Shown here: positions 1 through 8,582 of the stretch, one piece after another
Numbering within the stretch: the first letter of the stretch is position 1
How the letters are laid out: each line of letters opens with the position of its first letter
DNA from: Bacteroidaceae bacterium
GTDB taxonomy: Bacteria; Bacteroidota; Bacteroidia; Bacteroidales; Bacteroidaceae
NCBI GenBank assembly: GCA_017555875.1
Contig: JAFZFN010000022.1
Span: forward strand, 1-64,000
Reading direction: 5' to 3'
DNA length: 64,000 nucleotides
The notes under the pieces: generated by a model
Told to the model about the DNA's origin: nothing
Database searches by the model: none
What the model saw: the letters and a program-made list of their open reading frames with translations, nothing else
Made by a program: the position numbers and the translations under genes

Positions 1-102
1 TATGTATATATATATTATTATTATATCTATATCTATTATACTATCTATATATGCTTTATCAAAATCCCTACTTTTACCCTATCTCCATACTCAAAAAAAA
101 AC

Positions 103-126
103 AACTGAGTAACTGAGTAACTGAGT
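103..126. repeat. 8-bp tandem repeat, three copies
   Basis: AACTGAGT occurs three times head to tail with no mismatch. It lies between an AT-rich stretch and the palindromic array at 152. Its copy number could vary by slippage, but nothing links it to a gene's reading frame. Confidence 0.8.
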
Positions 127-151
127 ACATTGCATCACGACGCACTCCCTC

Positions 152-229
152 ACGCACCTGCGATCCGCTCGCACCGCAGGTGCGAAAATCCGCGGCCGCA
201 CCTACGATAAATCGCCATTGCAGGCGCAA
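152..229. repeat. Four-unit palindromic array, 22-bp period (array 1)
   Basis: Four 12-bp units start at 152, 174, 196 and 218, exactly 22 bp apart, with 10-bp unrelated spacers. The units are ACGCACCTGCGA, CCGCAGGTGCGA, CCGCACCTACGA and TTGCAGGCGCAA, each a near-palindrome around a CC or GG centre. Units 1 and 2 are reverse complements over 10 bp (153-162 with 175-184), so they could also form one hairpin with a 12-nt loop. No T-tract follows, so this is not an ordinary terminator. The same architecture with different cores appears at 22645, 36035 and 55217. The function is unknown. Confidence 0.75.
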
Positions 230-437
230 GAGCGGAGAAAAACAGGAACAGATGAAATGGACTATGTGAAAAACAAAGAAACTTGCGCTCGATGGCTCTT
301 TTTCGAAAGGGAAAGGATGTTCTCACCGCAAGTGCTAGATGGAGTTGGCAGAAGCGAACATTTTTGTCTCCCGCATTGTTGCTCTCATTGCCCATCGTGT
401 GTGGGATTAGTGTAAACCTTTTAATAATATGTTGTGT

Positions 438-1349
438 ATGAGTAAAAAGATAGTTGTCGTGGGTAGCTGCAACACCGACATGGTGATCAGCATGGAGCGC
501 CTCCCATTGCCTGGGGAGACGCTGCTGGGGGGCAGGTTTTTCATGAACGCAGGCGGCAAAGGAGCCAATCAGGCGGTGGCGGCCGCAAGGCTGGGTGGCA
601 AGGTGACCTTTGTGGCCAAGGTGGGCAATGACCCCTTCGGAGTGCGCTCGGTGGATCAGTACAGGGCCGAGGGTATCGACACCCGCCATGTGATGGTGGA
701 CAAGGAGCATCCCTCGGGCGTGGCGCTCATCCTCGTCGATGCGCGGGGCGAGAACTCCATCGCCGTGGCCTCGGGTGCCAATGCGCACCTCACGCCGCAG
801 GACATAGATCGTGCCCAGAGGGTCGTGGAGGAGGGCGACATCGTCCTGATGCAGCTGGAGACACCGATGGAGACCGTCGAGCATGCTGCGCTGATAGCTC
901 ACAGGGCGGGTAAGCGCGTGGTGCTCAACCCTGCCCCTGCACATCCGCTGACGGAGTCGCTCATGCGATGCCTCTACATGCTCATCGCCAACGAGACGGA
1001 GGCAGAGTATATCTCGGGCATACAAATCACAGACATGGACAGTGTGGCGCGAGCGGCCGACATCATCTGCCACAAGGGAGTGGAGAACGTGGTCATCACG
1101 TTGGGCTCTAAGGGAGCCTTCATCAGAGAGCGGGGTGCCTATCATCAGGTGAAGGCGCTCAGGGTGAAGGCGATTGACGCCACGGCGGCGGGCGACACCT
1201 TCTGCGGCGCCGTGTGTGTGGCACTGGCCGAGGGACGTGGCATCACCGAGGCGGTGGAGTTTGCCAATCGAGCTGCTGCCATCACCGTCACTCGCATGGG
1301 GGCTCAGTCGTCGCTACCCTATCGTAGGGAGGTGGTGGACTCCCTCTAA
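438..1349 (+). CDS. rbsK: Ribokinase
   Basis: This gene encodes a PfkB-family sugar kinase, most likely ribokinase (ATP + D-ribose to ribose-5-phosphate), cytoplasmic. The 303-residue length is normal for the family. The N-terminal sugar-binding signature NAGGKGANQ is at about residues 37-45. The C-terminal anion-hole and catalytic-base signature TAAGDTFCG is near residue 250, with the Asp as base. I chose the ATG at 438 rather than the in-frame ATG at 429 because the family begins directly with the strand KIVVVGS. The next gene, a GRP-type sugar permease 70 bp downstream, supports a ribose uptake and phosphorylation unit. The substrate is inferred from the family and this neighbour; another pentose or nucleoside is possible. 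Confidence 0.92.
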   Translation: MSKKIVVVGSCNTDMVISMERLPLPGETLLGGRFFMNAGGKGANQAVAAARLGGKVTFVAKVGNDPFGVRSVDQYRAEGIDTRHVMVDKEHPSGVALILVDARGENSIAVASGANAHLTPQDIDRAQRVVEEGDIVLMQLETPMETVEHAALIAHRAGKRVVLNPAPAHPLTESLMRCLYMLIANETEAEYISGIQITDMDSVARAADIICHKGVENVVITLGSKGAFIRERGAYHQVKALRVKAIDATAAGDTFCGAVCVALAEGRGITEAVEFANRAAAITVTRMGAQSSLPYRREVVDSL

Positions 1350-1418
1350 CTCCTTAATAGATTCTCCCCTTAACTCCCTCCAAAAAACAAAATACCAAAC
1401 TTTTTAAAAATCGTCGTT

Positions 1419-2423
1419 ATGTTTATCGTTAACAATTACCTGTTGGCCGTGGTGCTCTGCTTTGTCACCATGCTCTGCTGGGGGTCGTGGGCCAACACAC
1501 AGAAGCTTGCCGGGAAGACCTGGCGCTATGAACTCTTCTACTGGGACTATGTTGTCGGTATCCTGCTGTTCTCCATCTTCTTGGGCCTCACGCTGGGTAG
1601 CACGGGCGACGCTGGTCGTAGCTTCATCACTGACCTGAAGCAGGTGACGCTGGGCAACTATGCCAGTGCGCTCATCGGTGGTGCCGTATTCAACCTTGGC
1701 AACATCTTGCTCTCGGCTGCGGTCTCGATGGCTGGCATGACGGTGGCCTTCCCCTTGGGTGTGGGCATAGCGCTGGTGCTCGGAGTGATTGTCAACTATG
1801 CCGGTGCTCCCAAGGGCGACCCCATGGTGCTCTTCCTCGGTGTGGCGCTGGTGGTGGTAGCCATCATCCTCAATGCCGTGGCCTCGGGCAAGGTGCAGCG
1901 CGGTGGCGCGAGCCGCAACCAGAAGGGGGTGTGGACGGCGGTCATTGCCGGTGTGCTGATGTCGTTCTTCTACCGATTTGTGGCGGCTGCCATGGATCTC
2001 AACAACTTCGAGTCGCCCACGCCTGGCATGGCCACACCCTACTCGGCCTTCTTCATCTTTGCTGTGGGCATCTTCGTCAGCAATCTGGTGTTCAACACCA
2101 TCGTGATGCGTAGCCCCTTCGAGGGACGTCCCGTGACCTATGCCCAGTACTTCCGTGGTGGGCTCGGCACACACATGGTGGGTGTCTTGGGTGGCGTCAT
2201 CTGGGGATTGGGCACGGCGCTGAGCTACATCGCTGCAGGCAAGGCGGGTGCTGCCATCTCCTATGCCCTGGGGCAGGGCGCTCCCATGGTGGCTGCGTTG
2301 TGGGGCATCTTTGTATGGAAGGAGTTTAAGGGCGCTCCGCGCTCTGTGGGCTGGCTCCTGACGCTCATGTTTGTCTTCTTCCTCGCTGGCCTCGGTGCCA
2401 TTATCCTCTCGGGGGCAAACTAG
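1419..2423 (+). CDS. GRP/DMT-family sugar permease, probably for ribose
   Basis: The gene encodes a 334-residue integral membrane protein with about ten hydrophobic helices and almost no soluble loops. The N-terminal helix contains the CWGSWANTQK stretch typical of the glucose/ribose porter (GRP, RhaT/RbsU-like) branch of the drug/metabolite transporter superfamily. It should act in the inner membrane as a secondary sugar carrier. It lies 69 bp after rbsK on the same strand and ends at a strong hairpin terminator (2449-2476), so the two probably form one transcript. Sugar specificity comes only from the adjacent ribokinase. Confidence 0.82.
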   Translation: MFIVNNYLLAVVLCFVTMLCWGSWANTQKLAGKTWRYELFYWDYVVGILLFSIFLGLTLGSTGDAGRSFITDLKQVTLGNYASALIGGAVFNLGNILLSAAVSMAGMTVAFPLGVGIALVLGVIVNYAGAPKGDPMVLFLGVALVVVAIILNAVASGKVQRGGASRNQKGVWTAVIAGVLMSFFYRFVAAAMDLNNFESPTPGMATPYSAFFIFAVGIFVSNLVFNTIVMRSPFEGRPVTYAQYFRGGLGTHMVGVLGGVIWGLGTALSYIAAGKAGAAISYALGQGAPMVAALWGIFVWKEFKGAPRSVGWLLTLMFVFFLAGLGAIILSGAN

Positions 2424-2448
2424 TAAGGGCTATTATTATCTTAAAAAG

Positions 2449-2476
2449 AGAGACATCCTCAGCTGAGGGTGTCTCT
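2449..2476 (+). terminator. Intrinsic terminator after the rbsK-permease operon
   Basis: A 12-bp stem (2449-2460 with 2465-2476, one G-T pair) closes an AGCT loop and is followed by GTTCTTTT. A run of five A's precedes it, so it can also act on the minus strand. It sits between the permease stop and the stop of the convergent gene at 2504. Confidence 0.85.
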
Positions 2477-2503
2477 GTTCTTTTAGTGTTGTTTATCGAA
2501 AAA

Positions 2504-3187
2504 TTACATATTGTAACGATAGTTGCCATCTTTGTCAGCAAAGAACCAAGATGTTCCTGCTATCTTTAGACGATAAACGTCGAGATTGGTCTCTCTCAGC
2601 GCTTTCTTCAGCGATTCGGGTACATTGCCGAGAAATTTGTATCCATCCTCAAAAACAGCAACGATGGCATCGTCTGTAACACAAGCTGCCCATAGTTGGC
2701 CATACTCTTCGTTGCCATCTTTCAGCCACTCGTTGACCTCCGAGTGAGAAGATGAGAAGTAGTTTGTTGTGATCACGATCCAATTGCCCGCATCATTGAA
2801 GGTCACTGATGTGATGACCTCTTGCATGTCGTGGTATTCTCTAAGCTTACGTTCCAATGAGTAAGGTATATCGTCCCATACTAGGCCATTGTCGCCATAC
2901 AGAATGAGCCAGCTTCCATCCTCGGTTAGCTGGATGTCGTCTATGTACTCACCATCATCGTGGAGCTCGACAATGGCGTCGTTAAGGTCTCTAGGACATC
3001 CTGAGCGAGCACAACCATTCCGCCCGTATAGGGCAAGGTCTCCGTTGGTTTTTGTGATGGCAACGTTTCTGCATTCACCCCACTCAGAGATAGCATTTCT
3101 AATGTACTCTCGACTTTGAGCTGACAATGTGCTCGTGCCAGCAGCAATGGCGATGATAGCCATAAAACTCATCAAAAACTTTTTCAT
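2504..3187 (-). CDS. Secreted protein of unknown function
   Basis: I do not recognise a named family with confidence. The 227-residue product begins with a clear signal peptide (MKKFLM, hydrophobic core, cleavage around TLSAQS). The mature part has several similar segments of the type 'DGSWLILYGDNG', 'AGNWIVITTNY' and 'TSWFFADKDGNY', suggesting a repeated beta structure of five or so blades like WG-repeat or KWG-type proteins. It is acidic and should be periplasmic or surface-exposed. The gene stands alone, convergent with the permease and divergent from the DUF5687 gene. Confidence 0.7.
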   Translation of the reverse strand: MKKFLMSFMAIIAIAAGTSTLSAQSREYIRNAISEWGECRNVAITKTNGDLALYGRNGCARSGCPRDLNDAIVELHDDGEYIDDIQLTEDGSWLILYGDNGLVWDDIPYSLERKLREYHDMQEVITSVTFNDAGNWIVITTNYFSSSHSEVNEWLKDGNEEYGQLWAACVTDDAIVAVFEDGYKFLGNVPESLKKALRETNLDVYRLKIAGTSWFFADKDGNYRYNM

Positions 3188-3311
3188 AATATTGCTTTTT
3201 AAAAGTGAGTGTCTTCAGTAACAAGGTAATAGACAATGCAAATGTAAATATAAATTAATAAAAAACAAATATTAAATATAAAAAATGTATCGCATATCGG
3301 ACAAAAGATTG

Positions 3312-3319
3312 TATCTTTG
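3312..3319 (+). promoter_or_regulatory. Possible -7 box for the DUF5687-ABC gene pair
   Basis: TATCTTTG matches the Bacteroidales -7 consensus TANNTTTG and lies 31 bp before the ATG at 3350. I see no good -33 TTTG at the usual 19-21 bp upstream, so this is only a candidate. Confidence 0.4.
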
Positions 3320-3349
3320 CTTTTGTTTAGCGAAAAATGATAGTATGCT

Positions 3350-4864
3350 ATGATATCTTCGTTTGCCCTCTTCCGTGAACTGCGTCAGCTACGCAAGGTG
3401 GCTGACAAGCGGCACCCGATGTATGACCAAAACCGCTTTGCCAAGTATTTCATGGGCTTTGCCATAGCCCTTTGGCTGGTGTATCTCGTGATGTTCGGGT
3501 TCTTGTTTATCGGACTATTCAGCGAGATATTCCCGAGTATGGAGCCCTACCATATATTGAATAAAGGTATGGCGTATCTGCTTATGGCTGACTTCCTTAT
3601 GCGTTTCACCATGACCAAGTTGCCAGTGCAGGAGATCAAGCCGCTCGTGTTGCTGCCTGTGGGTAAGAACCGCGTGTTGCGTACTTACCTGTTGATGAGT
3701 GGGATGAGCATCAATAACTTGATATGGATGTTTATGCTCGTGCCCTTCGGCTTCGGCACATTGTTTAAATATTTCGGCTTCGTGGGTGTGCTGGGCTTCC
3801 TCGTGGGGTATTGGCTCCTGATGCTGATGAACAACTATTGGCACATCGCATGCCGTACACTGATGAACCAACACATCCTCTATGTGCTCATCCCCATCGC
3901 GGTGTATGCCCTATTGATTGTGGGGCTGCTCGTGCCTGAGACCAACTATATAGGCAACTTCTGTATGGAGTTGGGCGAGGGGTTCTTCCTGTGGGAGTGG
4001 CAGGCCTATCTCGGTACTATAGCTGCCATAGTGCTCATGTTTGGGCTATGTCACATGTTGCAGAAGCGCGTGGTGTATAAGGAATTGTCGAAGACGGAGG
4101 TGGTGAAGAAGATAAAGAAGGTGTCTGAATACAAGTTCCTCGACCGCTTCGGCGAGGTGGGCGAGTATGTACGTCTCGAGATCAAACTGCTTACCCGCAA
4201 CAAGGTGCCCCGCTCACAATTCTACATGGGACTGGGCATCATGCTGATGTTCAGTGCATTGCTGGCCTTTACCGATGTCTATGACGGCACCTTCATGCGC
4301 TATTTTGTCACTATCTACAACTTTGCCGTGCTGGGCGTGCTGGTGCTGAGCCAGACGATGAGCTACGAGGGCAACTACCTCGACGGGTTGATGAGTCGCA
4401 AGGAATCTATCCTCAACCTGCTGCGTGCCAAGTACTACGTGCAGTGTGCCTTGCTGTTTATCCCGCTTGTCATTATGATACTGCCTATCACCGAGGGTAA
4501 GATCTCGCTACTCAGCGCCTTGGCTTGCTTCTTTCTCACCAGTGGTTTTACCTTCTGGATGTTGATGCAGCTGGCCGTGTACAACAAGCTCACGCTCAAC
4601 CTCAACACTAAGCTCACGGGCAAGAACAGCGGCGGCAATTTCTTCCAGACGATGATCATCATGGCAGGCTTCTTTGGCCCAGTCATCATCATACAACCGC
4701 TCATCACCTTGCTCAGTGAGACTACGGCTTTGCTCGTCGTCCTATGCATAGGGCTGGCCTTTACGCTCACTCATCCGCTATGGCTACGCAATATCTACAA
4801 GCGGTTCATGGCGAGGAGATACGAGAACATGGAGGGCTTCCGCGCCTCGATAACGAATAACTGA
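3350..4864 (+). CDS. DUF5687-family membrane protein, putative ABC exporter permease
   Basis: The gene encodes a 504-residue polytopic membrane protein with roughly ten to twelve hydrophobic segments and a central charged loop (around residues 240-285, rich in Lys and Glu). The opening with the FRELRQLRKVADKRHP region and the overall layout match the Bacteroidota DUF5687 family. The next gene on the same strand is an ABC ATPase, 81 bp away, so the pair probably forms an ABC-2-like exporter in the inner membrane. The substrate is unknown; nothing around it suggests one. The family match is from memory of its typical sequence. Confidence 0.75.
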   Translation: MISSFALFRELRQLRKVADKRHPMYDQNRFAKYFMGFAIALWLVYLVMFGFLFIGLFSEIFPSMEPYHILNKGMAYLLMADFLMRFTMTKLPVQEIKPLVLLPVGKNRVLRTYLLMSGMSINNLIWMFMLVPFGFGTLFKYFGFVGVLGFLVGYWLLMLMNNYWHIACRTLMNQHILYVLIPIAVYALLIVGLLVPETNYIGNFCMELGEGFFLWEWQAYLGTIAAIVLMFGLCHMLQKRVVYKELSKTEVVKKIKKVSEYKFLDRFGEVGEYVRLEIKLLTRNKVPRSQFYMGLGIMLMFSALLAFTDVYDGTFMRYFVTIYNFAVLGVLVLSQTMSYEGNYLDGLMSRKESILNLLRAKYYVQCALLFIPLVIMILPITEGKISLLSALACFFLTSGFTFWMLMQLAVYNKLTLNLNTKLTGKNSGGNFFQTMIIMAGFFGPVIIIQPLITLLSETTALLVVLCIGLAFTLTHPLWLRNIYKRFMARRYENMEGFRASITNN

Positions 4865-4945
4865 TATTTATTAGGAGTTTTCCTAGGACTCCCTAGAATC
4901 TCCTTGGATAGCCTATTCAATAAACAACACTAGACACATCTCCAT

Positions 4946-5701
4946 ATGATTACCATCAACAATCTCAAGAAAGCGTTCGGCGAGAAGGTCGCCGTCAACA
5001 TAGACAACTACGTCATCGAGCCAGGCACCATGCTCGGCCTCGTGGGCAACAACGGAGCCGGCAAGACCACGCTCTTCCGTCTCATCCTCGACCTCCTGAA
5101 GGCTGACGAGGGAGAAGTGCGCGTCGGCGACATCGAGGTGACGAAGAGCGAAGAGTGGAAACAGCACACAGGGGCCTTCATCGACGACAGTTTTCTCATC
5201 GACTATCTCACCCCTGAGGAGTATTTCTACTTCCTCGGCCGCGTGTTCGGACTCAAGAAGGAGGAGGTCGACGAGCGACTCACACCCTTTGCCCGCTTTA
5301 TGAATGGTGAGGTGCTGGAGCAGAAGAAGCTCATCCGCGACTTCTCGCGTGGCAACAAACAGAAGGTTGGCATCATCGGAGCCATGCTGCATCGTCCCTC
5401 GCTGCTCATCCTGGACGAACCGTTCAATTTCCTCGATCCCTCCTCTCAGTCGGTCATCAAGCACGTGCTGGCCGAGTATAACAAGGAGACGGGAGCCACG
5501 ATCCTCGTGTCGAGCCACAACTTGAACCACACGACCGACGTGTGTGGCCGCATCGCCTTGCTGGAGAATGGGGTGGTCATCCGCGACATCGACAATAGTG
5601 CCCACACTGCAGAGCAAGAGCTGGAAAGCTACTTCAATGTGGACTTCAGTGTGACAGAGAACAAAGAAATAGAACTTGACCAAACAGATATACCCTCATG
5701 A
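4946..5701 (+). CDS. ABC transporter ATP-binding protein
   Basis: The gene encodes a 251-residue nucleotide-binding subunit. Walker A GNNGAGKTT is at about residues 34-42. The signature loop is a degenerate FSRGNKQKVG in place of LSGGQ, as in many exporter ATPases of the ABC-2 type. Walker B LLILDEPFNFLD is near residues 152-163, and the switch histidine is in SSHNLNH. It should power the upstream DUF5687 permease. Its stop overlaps the next start as ATGA (5698-5701), so translation of the lipoprotein isomerase is probably coupled. Confidence 0.9.
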   Translation: MITINNLKKAFGEKVAVNIDNYVIEPGTMLGLVGNNGAGKTTLFRLILDLLKADEGEVRVGDIEVTKSEEWKQHTGAFIDDSFLIDYLTPEEYFYFLGRVFGLKKEEVDERLTPFARFMNGEVLEQKKLIRDFSRGNKQKVGIIGAMLHRPSLLILDEPFNFLDPSSQSVIKHVLAEYNKETGATILVSSHNLNHTTDVCGRIALLENGVVIRDIDNSAHTAEQELESYFNVDFSVTENKEIELDQTDIPS

Positions 5702-6564
5702 AAAAGATTGCATTGCTTCTCTTTGCCTCGATCCTGCTCGGGGCTTGCCAAAATATGAAGAAAGAGACCGCTCCCGTAGAGCCTGAAGATACCGATACCG
5801 TCATCGTAGATGCCGACCAATATCTGCTGATGGAAACGAGCGAAGGCAATATCGTCATCAAGCTCTATCGCGAGACTCCGCTACATCGGCACAACTTCGT
5901 CAAGCTCGCACGCAAAGGCTACTACGACAACCAACAGTTTTACCGCATACAGAACAACTTTACCGTACAGGCGGGCGACCCCAAGTCGAAGGGAGCTTCG
6001 CGTGATGTGCCCCTAGGTGATAATGACCTCGACTACACCATCCCTGAGGAGATACAACCCGAAAAGTTCTATCACAAGCGAGGCGCTCTAGCTATGGCTA
6101 GCTACTACCAGATGGAGAAGTCGTCGGGCGGACACTTTTATTTTGTCACGGGATTCAAGTATAGTGACACGAAGCTCTTCAATGTAGAGAATAAGTACAA
6201 TAAGAAGCTGCGCGAAGAGGTGTTTGACTCTATCACCAACTCGTCGCCCTATGTGGAGCAACTGCGCGTCTACACCAAGGACACCAAGCGCTACATGCCC
6301 AAGATTAGGGAGATAAAGAAACAGATATCTGCAGACACGGACAAGGTGATGGCCACGCGCAAGCAGTTTCACTACTCGAAGGAGCAAAAGTCGCAGTACA
6401 CCACGGTGGGTGGCGCTGCCGACCTTGACGGATACTATACCGTCTTCGGAGAAGTCGTCGAGGGGCTCGATGTGCTCACCAAGATAGAGAAGCGTGCCGT
6501 AGATGCACGTTTGCGCCCCATCGAGCCGGCCATCATCAAGCGTGTGAGAGAAATCCAATATTAA
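5698..6564 (+). CDS. Cyclophilin-type peptidylprolyl isomerase, lipoprotein
   Basis: The 288-residue product carries a lipoprotein signal with LLGAC and Cys17 as the lipidation site, so it should be membrane-anchored in the periplasm or outer membrane. The cyclophilin core spans the rest: METSEGNIVIKLY, then FYRIQNNFTVQAGDP (the active-site Arg/Phe/Gln segment), GALAMAS, and GGHFYFVTG. An insertion of about 80 residues rich in Lys and Tyr separates the latter from the closing GYYTVFGEVVEGLDVL. It catalyses cis-trans isomerisation of Xaa-Pro bonds in secreted proteins. The start overlaps the ABC ATPase gene by four bases. Confidence 0.88.
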   Translation: MKKIALLLFASILLGACQNMKKETAPVEPEDTDTVIVDADQYLLMETSEGNIVIKLYRETPLHRHNFVKLARKGYYDNQQFYRIQNNFTVQAGDPKSKGASRDVPLGDNDLDYTIPEEIQPEKFYHKRGALAMASYYQMEKSSGGHFYFVTGFKYSDTKLFNVENKYNKKLREEVFDSITNSSPYVEQLRVYTKDTKRYMPKIREIKKQISADTDKVMATRKQFHYSKEQKSQYTTVGGAADLDGYYTVFGEVVEGLDVLTKIEKRAVDARLRPIEPAIIKRVREIQY

Positions 6565-6577
6565 CATTCCACTCGCA

Positions 6578-7855
6578 ATGAACCGCCATACTCTCCCCAA
6601 CGGATTGCGCATCGTGCATCACGAAGACCCTACCACGCAGATGGTGGCAGTAAACCTTTTGTATAATGTAGGTGCACGTCACGAAGATTCCGAGCATACG
6701 GGTTATGCGCACCTCTTGGAGCACTTGATGTTCGGAGGATCGGAGCATATCCCCAACTATGATATGCATGTGCAGCTTGCTGGAGGCGAGAATAATGCCT
6801 GGACTAGCAATGACCTGACGAACTACTACATCACTCTGCCATGCAGCAACGTGGAGACAGCCTTCTGGCTCGAGTCGGACCGCATGAGGGGGCTTGCTCT
6901 CACAGAAGAGGGAGTCGAGGTGCAGAAGGGAGTGGTCATTGAGGAATTTAAGCAACGTCATCTCAATCGCCCTTATGGCGATGTGCAACATCTCATACGC
7001 GGATTGGCCTATAAGGTGCATCCCTATCGCTGGCCCACCATCGGGTTGTGTGTCGAGCATATCGAGCAGGCGACATTGGAGACCGTGAAGGACTTTTACG
7101 ATCGCCACTATCGACCCTCCAATGCCATCCTCTCCGTGGTGGGAGGCATCTCTTTTGCTGAGGTGATAAGGTTGGCTGAGAAGTGGTTTGGCCCGATTGA
7201 GAATCCTCGTACAGAGAACGCGACTGATGCCTCTTCTTCTCTTGGTGAAGCGGGAGGGAGGATTCCACCTGAGCCTCCTCAGGAGCGCCTCCGTCGGAAG
7301 ACCGTGAAGCGTGCTGTGCCTGCAGATATGCTTGTCATGGCCTTTCATATGGGTTCGCGCACGAGCAGTGAATATCATGTGTGTGACCTCATCACAGACC
7401 TCCTCTCGGCAGGCCAGTCGAGTCGTCTCACGCGTCGTCTCATCCACGAGCAACGCCTCTTTACCTCCATCGATGCCTATATACAGGGTAGTATGGATGC
7501 AGGTCTCGTCTATGTCATGGGGCGTACGGCTGAGGGAGTCACGCTGGAACAAGCTGAGCAGGCGGTGTGGGCCGAGCTCAATGAACTGAAGAGCAGTCCC
7601 GTCGATGCCGAGGAGCTGAACAAGGTGCGCAACCGCTCTGAGTCGGAGCGTACATTCAACAACTTCAACTATCTTAATCGAGCCATAGCAATGGCTCAGA
7701 TGGAACTTATAGGCCAAGATAATGAGCTGGCAGATGAGCTTGCCCGTTACTGTACTGTCACCGCAGAGGAGATACGCCGCACGGCTCGTAGGGTCTTCAC
7801 AAAGAGGCGTTGCAGTGTGCTGTATTATAGGTCTTGTAGCCAGCCCTTGCCCTGA
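6578..7855 (+). CDS. M16-family zinc metallopeptidase
   Basis: The 425-residue protein is one M16B-type peptidase subunit. The inverted zinc motif HxxEH is present as HLLEH (near residue 45), with the downstream Glu in the VEVQKGVVIEEFKQ segment. The middle has the YDRHYRPSNAILSVVGG signature of the family. No signal peptide is evident, so it is likely cytoplasmic. M16B enzymes digest peptides, often as a dimer. It starts 13 bp after the isomerase gene, probably in one operon. Its last 31 bp overlap the 3' end of the convergent threonylcarbamoyl-AMP synthase gene. Confidence 0.88.
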   Translation: MNRHTLPNGLRIVHHEDPTTQMVAVNLLYNVGARHEDSEHTGYAHLLEHLMFGGSEHIPNYDMHVQLAGGENNAWTSNDLTNYYITLPCSNVETAFWLESDRMRGLALTEEGVEVQKGVVIEEFKQRHLNRPYGDVQHLIRGLAYKVHPYRWPTIGLCVEHIEQATLETVKDFYDRHYRPSNAILSVVGGISFAEVIRLAEKWFGPIENPRTENATDASSSLGEAGGRIPPEPPQERLRRKTVKRAVPADMLVMAFHMGSRTSSEYHVCDLITDLLSAGQSSRLTRRLIHEQRLFTSIDAYIQGSMDAGLVYVMGRTAEGVTLEQAEQAVWAELNELKSSPVDAEELNKVRNRSESERTFNNFNYLNRAIAMAQMELIGQDNELADELARYCTVTAEEIRRTARRVFTKRRCSVLYYRSCSQPLP

Positions 7856-8439
7856 CGGACAATCTCAGTCTCGCCACCTACGCAGCTGACGATGGTGCTC
7901 TGCTCGGTGTCGCCCTCGCCCCCATCGATGACGAGGTCTACATGGCTGCCCCACTTCTCATCGATGAGTTCGGGCTGTGTCATGTACTCGATATCCTCGT
8001 GCTCGCCCACCTTGAGGCTGGTCGAGAGAAGGGGGGCTCCCAATGCTTCGCATATCTCACGAGCTATGTTGCTGTCGGGGATACGTATGCCTACCTCTCT
8101 GCGGTTCTTGAATATCTTTGGCAGTCGGTTGCTGGCTGGGAGGATAAAGGTAAAGGGGCCGGGCAAGTTATCGCGCATGAGGCGGAAGGTGTCGTTGTCT
8201 ATCTTCACATATTCGCTCACGCTGCTGATGTCGTGTGCAACGACGGAGAGCAGGTGATGCTTGGTGTCCATCCCCTTGATGTCACATACGCGCTCTATGG
8301 CTCGCTCCTTCAGCGCATGACACCCGAAGGCGTAGGTCGTGTCTGTGGGGTAGATGATGACTCCGCCATTGTTCAGTATCTCGACGATGCGGTCAATGTC
8401 GCGGCGTGAGTTGTTCTTTTCGTAGAGTTTGAGTATCAT
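7825..8439 (-). CDS. L-threonylcarbamoyladenylate synthase (Sua5/YciO/YrdC family)
   Basis: The 204-residue protein is a YrdC-fold enzyme that makes threonylcarbamoyl-AMP from Thr, bicarbonate and ATP for the t6A modification of ANN-decoding tRNAs. Visible family features are IIYPTDTTYAFGC near the N-terminus, DIKGMDTKH, and LPGPFTFILPAS. It lacks the extra Sua5 C-terminal domain, so it is closer to the YrdC/YciO group, and YciO-type paralogues of less certain function cannot be excluded. It overlaps the M16 gene tail to tail by 31 bp. Confidence 0.85.
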   Translation of the reverse strand: MILKLYEKNNSRRDIDRIVEILNNGGVIIYPTDTTYAFGCHALKERAIERVCDIKGMDTKHHLLSVVAHDISSVSEYVKIDNDTFRLMRDNLPGPFTFILPASNRLPKIFKNRREVGIRIPDSNIAREICEALGAPLLSTSLKVGEHEDIEYMTQPELIDEKWGSHVDLVIDGGEGDTEQSTIVSCVGGETEIVRQGKGWLQDL

Positions 8440-8582
8440 GGTGTCTTGATTTTGCCGTAAAGTTACGTTTTTTTACTTCTTGAAGAAACTTTTTTCAGAA
8501 AATATTTGGAAATGTCTGTGTTTTTATTGAATCTTTGTGATATCAAAATGATATTATTTGTTTAACCGATAAATTTAGGATT

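Larger units (their letters stand above)
1..437. other. Intergenic region upstream of the ribokinase gene
   Basis: I see no convincing gene here. The first 60 bases are very AT-rich. An 8-bp tandem repeat (AACTGAGT, three copies) lies at 103-126. It is followed by a 22-bp-period palindromic array at 152-229, listed separately. The remaining 200 bases up to the ribokinase start carry short open frames on both strands, but these look like chance. I found no clear Bacteroidales promoter hexamer pair in front of the ribokinase gene. Confidence 0.5.

Noticed and set aside
153-184. Intrinsic terminator
   Set aside because: The 10-bp stem is perfect, but no T-run follows on either strand, and the stem is part of the 22-bp array.
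218-415. A 65-codon open frame upstream of rbsK
   Set aside because: It begins inside array 1, has no family likeness and no promoter or ribosome site.
150-1145. A 331-codon minus-strand open frame
   Set aside because: It overlaps the ribokinase gene almost fully in antisense, has no recognisable domain, and its composition (many His and Arg) is typical of a shadow frame.
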